Positions 42,562 through 51,500 of a stretch of DNA of 64,000 nucleotides are shown here, in pieces (within the stretch, counting starts at the first letter, position 1; each line of letters starts with the position of its first letter). The stretch spans positions 1,054,001 to 1,118,000 of the forward strand of contig CAWGHW010000031.1 of the NCBI GenBank assembly GCA_963822485.1, read 5' to 3'. Under the pieces are notes generated by a model. That model was not told the DNA's origin. It saw nothing but the letters and a program-made list of their open reading frames with translations, and did not search any database. This stretch comes from DASUBV01 sp963822485. GTDB lineage: Bacteria; Actinomycetota; Actinomycetes; Streptosporangiales; Streptosporangiaceae. Position numbers and translations under genes: made by a program.

Positions 42562-42912
42562 ATGACCGAATCCGCCGCGAGCCACTTTCCGGTGACTACC
42601 GCGCTCGAACTGACCGGCATGACCGTCCAGCAGGATCTCGGCCTCGCCTTCGGGCTGGTGGTCCGGAGCATGGGCCTGGCCAAGTCGGTCGGTGCCGGGT
42701 TCAAGGCCCTGCGCCAGGGCGAGGTCACGCAGTACACCGCGCTGCTGGAAGACAGCCGCAGGCACGCCATTGACCGGCTGATCGAGAATGCCCGGCTGCT
42801 GGGCGCGAACGCCGTGGTGGCCATGCGGTTCGATTCCTCGGAACTGGGCCAGCAACTCACCGAGATCGTGGCCTACGGCACGGCGGTGGTGGTCGAGCCG
42901 GCGGCGCGGTAG
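42562..42912 (+). CDS. YbjQ/UPF0145 family protein
   Basis: 116 residues, within 10 of the family's usual length. The family core is readable: VVRSMGLAKSVGAGFKALRQGEVTQYTALLEDSR followed by ARLLGANAVVAMRFDSSEL and a final VAYGTAVVVE. The family (also called heavy-metal-binding) has no proven function. Divergent from the secreted protein gene and 2 bp before the DUF1707 gene. Confidence 0.9.
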   Translation: MTESAASHFPVTTALELTGMTVQQDLGLAFGLVVRSMGLAKSVGAGFKALRQGEVTQYTALLEDSRRHAIDRLIENARLLGANAVVAMRFDSSELGQQLTEIVAYGTAVVVEPAAR

Positions 42913-42914
42913 CG

Positions 42915-43277
42915 GTGGCGGGCGGACCGCGGAGTCAGGCGGGCGAGGCCGACCGGGAGCGGGTCATCGGCCTGCTGCGCGAGCACTACGCGCAGGGCCG
43001 GCTGGACGCGGCGGAACTGGCCCGGCGGGTGGGCATCGCGCTGGCGGCGGAGTTCACCGACGAGGTGGCCTCGGCCCTCGGGGACCTGCCCGAGCTGATC
43101 CCGCCCGGGCCGGCCCGGCGGCCGCGGCGGCGCGGCCACGGCCAGGCGGCGGCGCCGGGCCCGGGCTGGGTGCCGACCCAGGAGCGGTTCCGCGACCCGA
43201 CCTCCAAGGTGATCATGCGGGTCTGGCTCGATCCGGCCGATCAGACGCGGCACTACGTCCCGGAGCCCGACGGCTGA
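42915..43277 (+). CDS. DUF1707 (SHOCT-like) domain protein
   Basis: 120 residues. The DUF1707 block sits near residues 13-58 (DRERVIGLLREHYAQGRLDAAELARRV, then GIALAAEFTDEVASALGDLP). It is followed by an Arg/Pro-rich linker and a short C-terminal part. No TM helix, unlike many relatives. GTG 42915 is 2 bp after the ybjQ-like stop, so probably coupled. Confidence 0.9.
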   Translation: MAGGPRSQAGEADRERVIGLLREHYAQGRLDAAELARRVGIALAAEFTDEVASALGDLPELIPPGPARRPRRRGHGQAAAPGPGWVPTQERFRDPTSKVIMRVWLDPADQTRHYVPEPDG

Positions 43278-43350
43278 CGACTGGCGGCTTGCGGCTGATT
43301 CGGCTGATGTTTGGCGGCTTTGCGGCTGATGACTGGCGGCTGGCGGGCCG
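43275..43350. repeat. Degenerate tandem repeat after the DUF1707 gene
   Basis: About 2.5 units of TGACTGGCGGCTTTGCGGCTGA-like sequence. The rest of 43278-43608 holds the GH92 promoter and operators. Confidence 0.6.
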
Positions 43351-43504
43351 CCGGTTCGAGAGTCCGCGGGAGCGGATCGACCGGGCCGGTCAGATCCGCC
43401 GCTGAATTTGAAGCCCGGTAGCTGACCGCGGCTAGTGCGCCGGTCAGCGGGGGCTCGACGGCATAGTTTGCGAGTATCCCAGCAGAGTCGGGCAAATACG
43501 TCCA

Positions 43505-43554
43505 TTGACATCACGGACCGACCGTGATGACCTTCTGATGACATCGTTGTCATC
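43505..43554 (+). promoter_or_regulatory. GH92 promoter with two palindromic operators
   Basis: -35 TTGACA (43505-43510), weak -10 TGACCT (43528-43533). Palindrome 1: CATCACGG-N5-CCGTGATG (43509-43529). Palindrome 2: GATGACATCGTTGTCATC (43537-43554), CG-centred like LacI-family sites. The LacI gene downstream is the likely regulator. Confidence 0.55.
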
Positions 43555-43608
43555 GGCGCTGCCAGTAGTGCGGGGGGATGCTGCACGCCCGGAGACAGAG
43601 GAAGGCTG

Positions 43609-46600
43609 ATGAGAGGCAAGCTCACCCCGCACCGCGTCTGGCGCCTGCCGGCGGCCATGGCGCTCGGCATCGCATCCATAGCCGCCCTGACCTTAACGGC
43701 CGTCGTTCCGGCGTCGGCTACCCCGCGACCCGGCTCCGCGACTACGGCCGCGCCCCGGACCGGTCACCTGCCCAAGGCCGGCGCCGTGCACAAGCTGCGC
43801 CACGTGCGCTCCGCGCGGTGCACCATCACGACGTCAGGCCACCTCACCCACTGCGCGGCCAAGCTGCCGGTCTCGGCGCTGCCGGGCGGCGCCAAGGACC
43901 ACGCCAAGATCACCTCGCCGGTCACGAACCCGGCCAAGATGGTGGACACCCGCACCTGGACGTCGGGCGGCGGGAACACGTTCCCCGGCGCCGACGTGCC
44001 GTTCGGCATGGTCCAGTGGAGCCCGGACACCATGCCCAACAACAACGCCGGCGGCGGCTACAGCTACGGCGACTCAGAACTCTGGGGCTACAGCCTCACC
44101 CACATCTCCGGGCCGGGCTGCGGCGCGGCCGGTGACGTGCCGATCCTGCCCATGACCGGCGGGCTGCCCAGCGGCGACCCGGCTCAGTCCATGACCTCGT
44201 TCACGAACACCGGCGAGGTCGCGCAGGCGGGCTACTACTCGGCCGAGAGCAACCTGCCGAACACCATCACCTCGGACTTCGCCGAGACCACGCACAGCGC
44301 GATGGGTCAGTTCACGTTCCCCAAGACGACCCAGGCCGACTTCCTGGTCAAGCTGATGGCCAGCCAGAACGGTGACTCGGCGACCAGCGCCACGATCGTC
44401 GGCAACGACGAGATCCAGGGCTCGGTGACCAGCGGCGGCTTCTGCGGCGAAGGCGTCAACGACGGCCAGGTCCAGCTGTACACCGTCCACTTCGACATTG
44501 TCTTCAACCACCCGTTCACTGCCTCGCAGATCATCACGGAGTCGGGCCAGACCGACCCCGACTCGGTCTTCCTGACTTTCAACACCACCTCCAGCCCGGT
44601 CATCGACGCCAAGGTCGGCATCTCCTACGTGAGCACGGCCAACGCCAAGCAGAACTGGCAGACCGAGAACCCCGGCTGGAACTTCGGCGCGGTCAAGAAC
44701 GCCGCCCAGGCGGACTGGAACAAGCTGCTGGGCCGGATCCAGGTCTCGGGCGGCAGCTATGCCCAGACCCAGGAGTTCTACAGCCTGCTGTACAAGGACT
44801 TCCTGCAGCCCAACATCACCAGCGACGTCAACGGCCAGTTCATGGGCGCGGACGTGAAGGTGCACACGCTGGCCAGCGGACAGGCCAACCAGTACGGGAT
44901 CTTCTCCGGCTGGGACATCTACCACTCGCTGTCCCAACTCCAGGCCATGCTGGATCCGAGGGCGGCCAGCGACATGTCGCAGTCGCTGGTCAACTACTAC
45001 GCCGAGGACGGCCTGCTCCAGCAGTGGGGCTACCTGAACCTGAACAACTACGTGATGGTCGGGGATCCGTCGGACTCGATCATCGCCGACTCCTACGCGT
45101 TCGGGGCCCGGCAGTTCCACACCCGCGATGCCCTGGCCGACATGGTCAAGCAGGCCACGACGGTCAACGACGTGCGACCGGGGGAGGCGCTGGAACAGAA
45201 GTACGGCTACCTGCCCGAGGACGGCAGCTATGGCTGCTGCGATCCGCACGGCCAGGTGCCGACCCTGCTGGAGTACGACACCGAGGACTTCGCCACGGCC
45301 CAGATGGCCAGGTCGCTGGGGGATACCACCGACGCGACGATGCTCCAGAACCGGGCTAACAACTGGGTCAACGTCTTCGACAGCGCCAGCGACCTGCTCA
45401 ACCCGCGGGACGAGAACGGCGCGTTCGTCACCGGCATCAGCCCCACCACCACCTCGCACTACGTCGAGGGCGACGCCTACGAGTACCTGTTTAACGTGCC
45501 CAACGACTACGCCGGGCTGTTCTCGCTGCTCGGCGGCAACGCCAAGGTGGTACCGGAGCTGCAGCAGTACCTGTCGGAGCCCGATGGCTTCAACATGTTC
45601 GCCCAGCTCACCAACGAGTTCGACTTCGGCGAGCAGAACGCCCTGGACTACGCGGGCGACCCGGCCGGCACCCAGCAGGCGGTCAACAACATCCGCAACG
45701 GCATGTACCTGCCGGGACCGAGCGGCCTGGCCAACAACGATGACCTGGGCGCCAACAGCTCGACGTTCATCTGGGAGATGCTGGGCATGTACCCGGAGAA
45801 CTCCGGCAGCAACGAGCTGGTGTTCGCCAGCCCCGGCTTCCCGCACGTGGCCATCCACCTGCCCCGGGGCACCACGATCACCAGCAACGCCCCCGGCGCC
45901 TCGCCGACCCGCTTCTACGTGGACTCGCTGCGGCTCAACGGGGCCAAGTACAGCAAGCTCCACGCGAAGTTCTCCACCCTGGCCCGCGGCGCCACGCTGG
46001 ACTGGACGCTGGGCACCTCGCCCACCTCCTGGGGCAGCGCGCCGCAGGACGCCCCGGCGTCCTACGGCCCGGTGTTCGCGGACACCGCCTCGATCAGCCC
46101 GTCGAGTCTGGACATCCAGCCCGGCGCGACGGCCACGGCCACGCTGTCGGTGTCCTCGCTGACCGGCAGCTCGCAGTCGGTGAGCTGGACGGCCAACCCG
46201 TCCTCCGGCGTCACGGTGAGCCCGGCCAGCGGCACGCTGTCGGTCGGCGCCAGCGGCACGGCCACGGTACCCATCCAGGTCACCGGCGGCACGACCGACG
46301 GGGCCTACACGGTCACGATCGACCTGACCAGCAGCGCCGGGAAGATCATCCCGCTGCAGCTGGCCGTGATCGTGGCCAAGCCGGGCGACCTGTCGCCGTA
46401 CTACAACGTCACGGGCATCAGCAGTGACGGCGACGGCGGGACGGCCAACTACGACGGCGACGGGTTCAGCTACTCCCAGCAGGCGCTGGCGGCGGCGGGC
46501 CTGACCCCCGGCGGCACCGTCACCTCGGGCGGGCTGACCTACACCTGGCCCAGCGTGCCCGCCGGGCAGCCGGACGCGGTCTACGCCGGCGGCCAGACCA

Positions 46601-46959
46601 TCCCGGTCAGCACCCCGTCCGGGGCGAGCAGCCTCGGGTTCCTGGGCAGCGCCACCAACGCCGCCTCGACCGGGGCGTTCGGCACGGTCACCGTCAACTA
46701 CACCGATGGCACGTCGTCGACGGCGACGCTCGGCATGAGCGACTGGACGCTCAACGCCAACGCGTCGAGCCCCAGCTTCGGCAACGTGATCGTCGCCACC
46801 ACCCCGTACCGCAACTTCGACGGAGGCATGCAGTCGGTCAACACCTACATATTCGCCCAGTCGATCCCGATCGACAGCTCCAAGACGGTGGCCAGCATCA
46901 CGCTGCCGTCCAGCACCACTAACGGGTCGATCGGCATCTTCGACATCTCGGCCGGCTAG
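43609..46959 (+). CDS. Secreted GH92 family glycoside hydrolase (alpha-mannosidase)
   Basis: 1116 residues. Signal peptide (RGKLTPHRVWRLPAAMA, hydrophobic core, cleavage near VPASA). The GH92 catalytic region spans about residues 100-800: SGWDIYHSLSQLQAMLDP near 445, EGDAYEYLFNVPND near 625 and LANNDDLGANSSTFIWEML near 710, which contains the Asp pair of the catalytic site. Beyond about 825 come Ig-like strands (SISPSSLDIQPGAT) and a C-terminal NPCBM/carbohydrate-binding-like domain (TLGMSDWTLN). Degrades alpha-1,2/1,3-mannans such as fungal cell wall or glycoproteins outside the cell. AGGAAGG precedes ATG. Confidence 0.93.
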   Translation: MRGKLTPHRVWRLPAAMALGIASIAALTLTAVVPASATPRPGSATTAAPRTGHLPKAGAVHKLRHVRSARCTITTSGHLTHCAAKLPVSALPGGAKDHAKITSPVTNPAKMVDTRTWTSGGGNTFPGADVPFGMVQWSPDTMPNNNAGGGYSYGDSELWGYSLTHISGPGCGAAGDVPILPMTGGLPSGDPAQSMTSFTNTGEVAQAGYYSAESNLPNTITSDFAETTHSAMGQFTFPKTTQADFLVKLMASQNGDSATSATIVGNDEIQGSVTSGGFCGEGVNDGQVQLYTVHFDIVFNHPFTASQIITESGQTDPDSVFLTFNTTSSPVIDAKVGISYVSTANAKQNWQTENPGWNFGAVKNAAQADWNKLLGRIQVSGGSYAQTQEFYSLLYKDFLQPNITSDVNGQFMGADVKVHTLASGQANQYGIFSGWDIYHSLSQLQAMLDPRAASDMSQSLVNYYAEDGLLQQWGYLNLNNYVMVGDPSDSIIADSYAFGARQFHTRDALADMVKQATTVNDVRPGEALEQKYGYLPEDGSYGCCDPHGQVPTLLEYDTEDFATAQMARSLGDTTDATMLQNRANNWVNVFDSASDLLNPRDENGAFVTGISPTTTSHYVEGDAYEYLFNVPNDYAGLFSLLGGNAKVVPELQQYLSEPDGFNMFAQLTNEFDFGEQNALDYAGDPAGTQQAVNNIRNGMYLPGPSGLANNDDLGANSSTFIWEMLGMYPENSGSNELVFASPGFPHVAIHLPRGTTITSNAPGASPTRFYVDSLRLNGAKYSKLHAKFSTLARGATLDWTLGTSPTSWGSAPQDAPASYGPVFADTASISPSSLDIQPGATATATLSVSSLTGSSQSVSWTANPSSGVTVSPASGTLSVGASGTATVPIQVTGGTTDGAYTVTIDLTSSAGKIIPLQLAVIVAKPGDLSPYYNVTGISSDGDGGTANYDGDGFSYSQQALAAAGLTPGGTVTSGGLTYTWPSVPAGQPDAVYAGGQTIPVSTPSGASSLGFLGSATNAASTGAFGTVTVNYTDGTSSTATLGMSDWTLNANASSPSFGNVIVATTPYRNFDGGMQSVNTYIFAQSIPIDSSKTVASITLPSSTTNGSIGIFDISAG

Positions 46960-46993
46960 CCCACCCCCGCCCGGCTAGCCGGCCGGGCAGACT

Positions 46994-47030
46994 GGAGGGG
47001 AGGCCGGTTCCCAGCACCGGCCTTCCCTCC
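46994..47030 (+). terminator. Terminator of the GH92 gene
   Basis: Arms GGAGGGGAGGCCGG (46994-47007) and CCGGCCTTCCCTCC (47017-47030) with one mismatch, 9-nt loop. Confidence 0.7.
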
Positions 47031-47100
47031 CTTAACTTGCGGGAACCTAGGCCCCGGCCTGGCGCGTCTCAACCTTGTTGCTGCGACACGGAAGGCTGGC

Positions 47101-48117
47101 ATGACGGGCAACCACCGGGTCCGCCCGACCATGAAAGACGTGGCCGGCCGCGCCGGCGTGGCGCTGAAGACGGTCTCGCGCGTGGTCAACGGCGAGCCGG
47201 GCGTCCGGCCGCAGGTGGTCGACCGGGTGCACAGCGCCATCGCCGAGCTGGGCTACCGCCGCAACGACGGCGCCCGGCTGCTGCGCAAGGGCCAGACCGC
47301 CTCGGTGGGCCTGGTGCTGGAGGACATCGGCGACCCGTTCTACTCGACGCTGTCGCGGGCCGTCGAGGACGTGGCCCACCAGCACGAGTCGCTGCTGCTC
47401 ACCGGCTCCAGCGACGAGGACCCCGAGCGCGAGCGGGAGCTGACGCTGGCCTTCTGCGCCCGCCGGGTCGACGGGCTGATCATCATCCCGGCCTCGGAGA
47501 ACCACGCCTACCTGCTGCCGGAGATGGCGGCGGGTCTCGCGGCGGTGTTCGTGGACCGGCCGCCCGGCCTGATCGAGGCGGACACCGTGCTCAGCGACAA
47601 CCGCCGCGGGGCGCGCGAGGGCGTGGCCCACCTGCTCGGCGGGGGCCACCGGCGGATCGGCTACCTCGGCGACGCGCCGCAGATCTACACCGCGGCCCGC
47701 CGCCACGAGGGCTACCTGGCCGCCATGGCCGCCGCGGGCCAGCCGGTCGACCCGTCCTGGGTCACCATGACCCCGCTCGACCGGGAGACCGTCGCCCGTG
47801 CGCTGGGCCGGATGACCGGCGGACCCGCCCCGGTCACCGCGCTGTTCTGCGGCAACAACCGGGCCACCGCGCTGGCCCTGCGCGAGCTGCGGACGTCCGG
47901 GCGGCGGCTGGCCCTGGTCGGGTTCGACGACTTCGAGCTGGCCGACCTGGTGACCCCGGCGACCACCGTGGTCGCGCAGGACACGGCGGGGCTGGGCCGC
48001 ATCGCGGCGGAACTCCTGTTTCACCGGCTGGCCGGGGACCGCGACCCGGTCCGCCGGATCGAGCTGCCGACCCGGCTGATTGTCCGGGGATCGGGCGAGA
48101 TACCGCCCCGCATATAA
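47101..48117 (+). CDS. LacI family transcriptional regulator
   Basis: 338 residues. N-terminal helix-turn-helix (TMKDVAGRAGVALKTVSRVVNGE near residue 10) and hinge helix, then a periplasmic-binding-like sensor (GLVLEDIGDPFYSTL, DGLIIIPASENHAYL, VGFDDFELADLVTPATT). GGAAGG lies 6 nt before the ATG. Likely represses the mannosidase gene by binding the CG-centred palindrome upstream of it and is released by a mannose-containing sugar (inference). Confidence 0.94.
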   Translation: MTGNHRVRPTMKDVAGRAGVALKTVSRVVNGEPGVRPQVVDRVHSAIAELGYRRNDGARLLRKGQTASVGLVLEDIGDPFYSTLSRAVEDVAHQHESLLLTGSSDEDPERERELTLAFCARRVDGLIIIPASENHAYLLPEMAAGLAAVFVDRPPGLIEADTVLSDNRRGAREGVAHLLGGGHRRIGYLGDAPQIYTAARRHEGYLAAMAAAGQPVDPSWVTMTPLDRETVARALGRMTGGPAPVTALFCGNNRATALALRELRTSGRRLALVGFDDFELADLVTPATTVVAQDTAGLGRIAAELLFHRLAGDRDPVRRIELPTRLIVRGSGEIPPRI

Positions 48118-48140
48118 ACGCATATAACCCGCATATAAAC
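48108..48140. repeat. CGCATATAA repeats at the lacI stop
   Basis: Three copies of CGCATATAAA/C in tandem over the stop codon and just downstream. The rest of 48118-48322 is AT-richer and without a gene. Confidence 0.7.
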
Positions 48141-48322
48141 TAACCGGAATGGTCATTACTGCCATCCCGTCCGAGTCCGATAGGGCAGCGTATTACTCGC
48201 CGGCGTGGATTAAGGTTACCCGGCGGTATAAAACTGGTGGTGTCGATCGGTCGATTGCCAGCAGGTCACCCGGGTTGCCTCTACTTTCACGAATGCAGGA
48301 AAGGAACATAGGCGGCCCGGCG

Positions 48323-51117
48323 CTAGGCGGCCCGGCGGGGGCGGTGCGCCGGGAACGACACCACCTGCTGGAACGTGGGCCGGTTCTGCCACGGCAGGTC
48401 GGGCTGGCCGACGATGCCGAGGGCCTGGAAGGCGATCGCGTCGTACTCGGGCATCGTCACCTTGGCCGCCACGGTGGCGGCGTCGGCCGTCCACGAGGCC
48501 ACCTTGGTCGACCCCTGGTTGGCCTTGACCATGGCGCGGTAGGTGGCGGCCAGCGCGGCGTCCAGCGCCGGGAGGCAGTGCCGCAGCCCGCTTGCTCCGC
48601 ACAGCCGGGTGGTCACCGCGGCGCCGAAGGGCTGAGCCACCTTGCGGCCGGCGAACTGGCCCAGGGCCTTGACCAGGTAGCCCTCCCAGCCACCGTCGTA
48701 GGCGCTGCCCAGGTGACCGCCGTTGTTATTCGGATCGTTGACGAAGCCCATGGGGAAGACACGGAAACCCTGCGGGCCGACGCCACCCGCCGCGAACAGC
48801 GGGCTGAAGATGGCCCTGGTCAGCGTCGGCGTGAGCTGGTCCATGATCGCCACCGCGGCAGCCTGCCGGTACTGGCGGCTGCGCGGTGTGGCCAGGATCC
48901 GGTGGGCGCCGTCGGCATGCCAGGTCGCCAGCGCGGCCAGCATCCTCGCCACCCCGGCTGGCTCGGCGTGACCGCGGACCGCGCTGAGCAGCGCGGGCAG
49001 GACGGTGAGGCCGTCCAGGTCCTGGGTGGCCGCGGTCTCCATGGCCTGGACCAGGTCGGCCCGGGTGATCTTCCCGTGGTGCAGCGCGAACTGATGGCGG
49101 ATCTGGGTGGTCAGCATCTGCACCCGGTACACCGGGCCGTACCCGTACTCGCCGTCGGACGCCGAGAACCGCGGGGCGGGCTTGTTGTTCCAGCTGTCGA
49201 AGAAGCCCTGCGGCGGGTCGATCTCGTGGACGTGCTGGTCACTGGGCAGGAACCCGCGCCACTCCGACCCGCCGGTGCCCCAGGTGGGCAGGTTGGGATC
49301 GACGAACTTCGGCCGCACCGGGTCCAGGCCGCTGACGTAGTAGGCGATGTTCTTGCTGTCGATGTAGAACCAGTTGAAGGTGAAGTCGATCTTGCTGGCC
49401 CCGGCCATCCAGGACCGCGCGCTGTGGGTCAGCGCCGGGCTCGCCGAAGTGCAGGAAGCCGATCACCGAGTCCACGTCGTGGCGGTAGGTGGAGCGCTGG
49501 CTGACCACGGCTACCGGCCGGCCGTGCCGGGCCGTGGTCCAGCCCTGGACCACGCCGTGCACGGTCAGGTGGATCTGGTGGACCGGGCCCTTGCCGTCGC
49601 CGAACTTCTCGTTCACCATCGGGACGCACTTGCCGCGGTAGCGGTAGAAGGTGCCGTTGGCCGGCACCCGGCCGCCGCGGGGATTGCAGATCAGCTCCAG
49701 GCGCTGGTCGGTCAGGTCGCTGCCCGACGACGTGGCCGACCAGGCGTAATCCTCGCCGCGGCCCAGCTCCACGAAGCCGGTGCCGGGGAAGGAGGCCCCC
49801 TCGGCGTCGTAGCCGGGCGCGTGCAGGTCCTCCTGCATCAAGATGCCCGGCGCGAAGTAGGACACCTGCGGGCCGAAGACCGCCAGGGGGTGCCCGTCGG
49901 CCGAGTGGCTGGCCGCCACCACCAGGGCGTTGCTCATCTGGGCCGGCAGCCGCAGCAGGCCCTCGATGACCGACCGGGCGGCCGGGCTGAGCGAGATCTT
50001 GGAGCAGCCCTTGGTCAGGTCCGCGGGCGTGCCGGTGAGCGGCGCGCCGGGGTGATCGGGCAGCGCGATGCTGGCCGGGCTGACCCGGCCGGGGATCTCG
50101 TAGGGGAACGACTTGTCCACCACGGTCGTCGGCGCGGCCGGGTCGTTCTGCTCCTTGAACTCGGTGAACGCGGTGGCGGCCGCCGCGGACGCCGAGCTGG
50201 CCCTGGAGGTAGCGGAGCAGGGCCGCGTTGCCGGTCTCGCCGCCCCCGCCGTCACCGAAGATGCCGCCGATGAGGCTGGACACCGCGACGACGTCGGCCG
50301 CCGTCCACGGCCTGGGCTTGCCGAGCAGCGTGTACTCGGCGGGCATGAGCGCCGGGGTCTTCCTGGCCCGGGCGATGTAGGCGTTGATGCCGGCGACATA
50401 GCTGCGGATCATGCTCAGGGCCAGCCGGCCCTGGGCGCCGTACTCGGCCGGCAGCCGGTTGACCTGGGCATTCGCCTGCGCGGGAGTGTACGGGGCCAGC
50501 AGCAGCTCGTCGTGGTCCATCTGCTCGTCGGCGCATGACGGCCCGAGGAACGAGGTCAGCGTCCCGGCCCCGTAGTGCCGCAGCACGTCCATCAGGAACA
50601 GCCGGTCCTGGGCCTGGGCATAGCCGGCCCCGAAGGCCATGGCCGGATCGGTGGCCCCGTAGACGTGCGGGATGTCGTGCCGGTCGCGGTAGATCACCAC
50701 GGGCACCGACGCCGAGGGGTGCTCGGTCGCGGCGACCTGCCCGCGCGGGATGCCGAACGACTCGTCGAGGTAGTAGCGGCTCAGCGTGGCGTCGGTCAGC
50801 GACTTGGCCCCGAACACCAGGCTGGCGTAGGGCGCGAGCTCGTCCTGGCTGTTGGCCGGGCGCTTCCCGGTGCGCTCGAAGCGCCTGAGCTGGACCAGGT
50901 TGACCAGGCCGTTCTCCCCGGCGGGCAGGATGTCCATGGCCTGGCCATGGGCGTAGTCATGGGCCTGGTAGGTGGGCGGCGGTGAGTAGGCGCCGGCCGC
51001 GTCCCGCGCGGGCTGGCTCGTGGTGGCCAGGGCCGGAGACCCCGCCAGTGCTAAGGCCGCCGCGGCGGTGACCGCGACGGCCGACCAGAAACGTCTGCTC
51101 TGCCCGCTCTTGCGCAT
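48323..51117 (-). CDS. Penicillin acylase family protein (two apparent frameshifts)
   Basis: Secreted Ntn hydrolase of about 930 residues, read from ATG 51117 over two shifts (near 50190-50210 and 49437-49442) to the stop at 48323. Signal peptide RKSGQSRRFWSAVAVTAAAALAL. Alpha-chain block VPVVIYRDRHDIPHVYGAT and GYAQAQDRLFLMD; the beta-chain nucleophile is probably the Ser of MSNALVVAASHS, later GWTTARHGRPVAVV and the C-terminal FNWFYIDSKNIAYYVSG. Members hydrolyse acyl amides including antibiotics, quorum-sensing acyl lactones and lipopeptides. TAAGAT, 7 nt before the ATG, supports a leaderless start. Confidence 0.85.
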
Positions 51118-51124
51118 GCCTCGG

Positions 51125-51130
51125 ATCTTA
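51125..51130 (-). promoter_or_regulatory. -10 hexamer of the penicillin acylase gene
   Basis: Minus-strand TAAGAT, 7 nt upstream of ATG 51117. Confidence 0.5.
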
Positions 51131-51332
51131 ACTGCCCGGGCCGGTCGCGGAAATAGATCAGTTAGCGGCAATGCCGGGACCGCGCCGGAACATCGCGCCG
51201 GAACGCCGCCACGGATAATTCCCCGGCCATTCGGCTGACGGTCACCACGGGCTGCCTTTGCGGCTATAGCCTACTGGCCGGTAGCCGGCGCGCCGAATCC
51301 ATTACTCCTCTCCCCTCGCATTAGGAGTACTA

Positions 51333-51500
51333 ATGGCCATTCTTCGACGTCCCGCCGTTGTATTGGTCGCCGGGGCGACCCTGGCCGCGACAATCGGCCT
51401 CAGCCCCGGGGCCCGGCGTAGTGCGCGGCATGCTGGTCGCGCAGCACGTTCTTCTGGATCTTGCCGGTCGAGGTCCGGGGCAGCTCGGCCGCGACGATGA
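51333..51500 (+). pseudogene. Orphan signal peptide, truncated secreted-protein gene
   Basis: ATG 51333 with an ideal ribosome site (AGGAG, 5 nt spacing) opens a convincing signal peptide (AILRRPAVVLVAGATLAA, then TIGLSPGA). From about 51400 the frame runs antisense through the end of the acyl-CoA ligase gene and gives a low-quality Arg-rich tail. This looks like the surviving 5' end of a secreted-protein gene whose body was lost at the junction with the ligase gene. A real 55-residue peptide cannot be excluded. Confidence 0.5.

Noticed and set aside
48149..48340. Frame starting at ATG 48149 after lacI
   Set aside because: It continues antisense through the penicillin acylase gene; no ribosome site.
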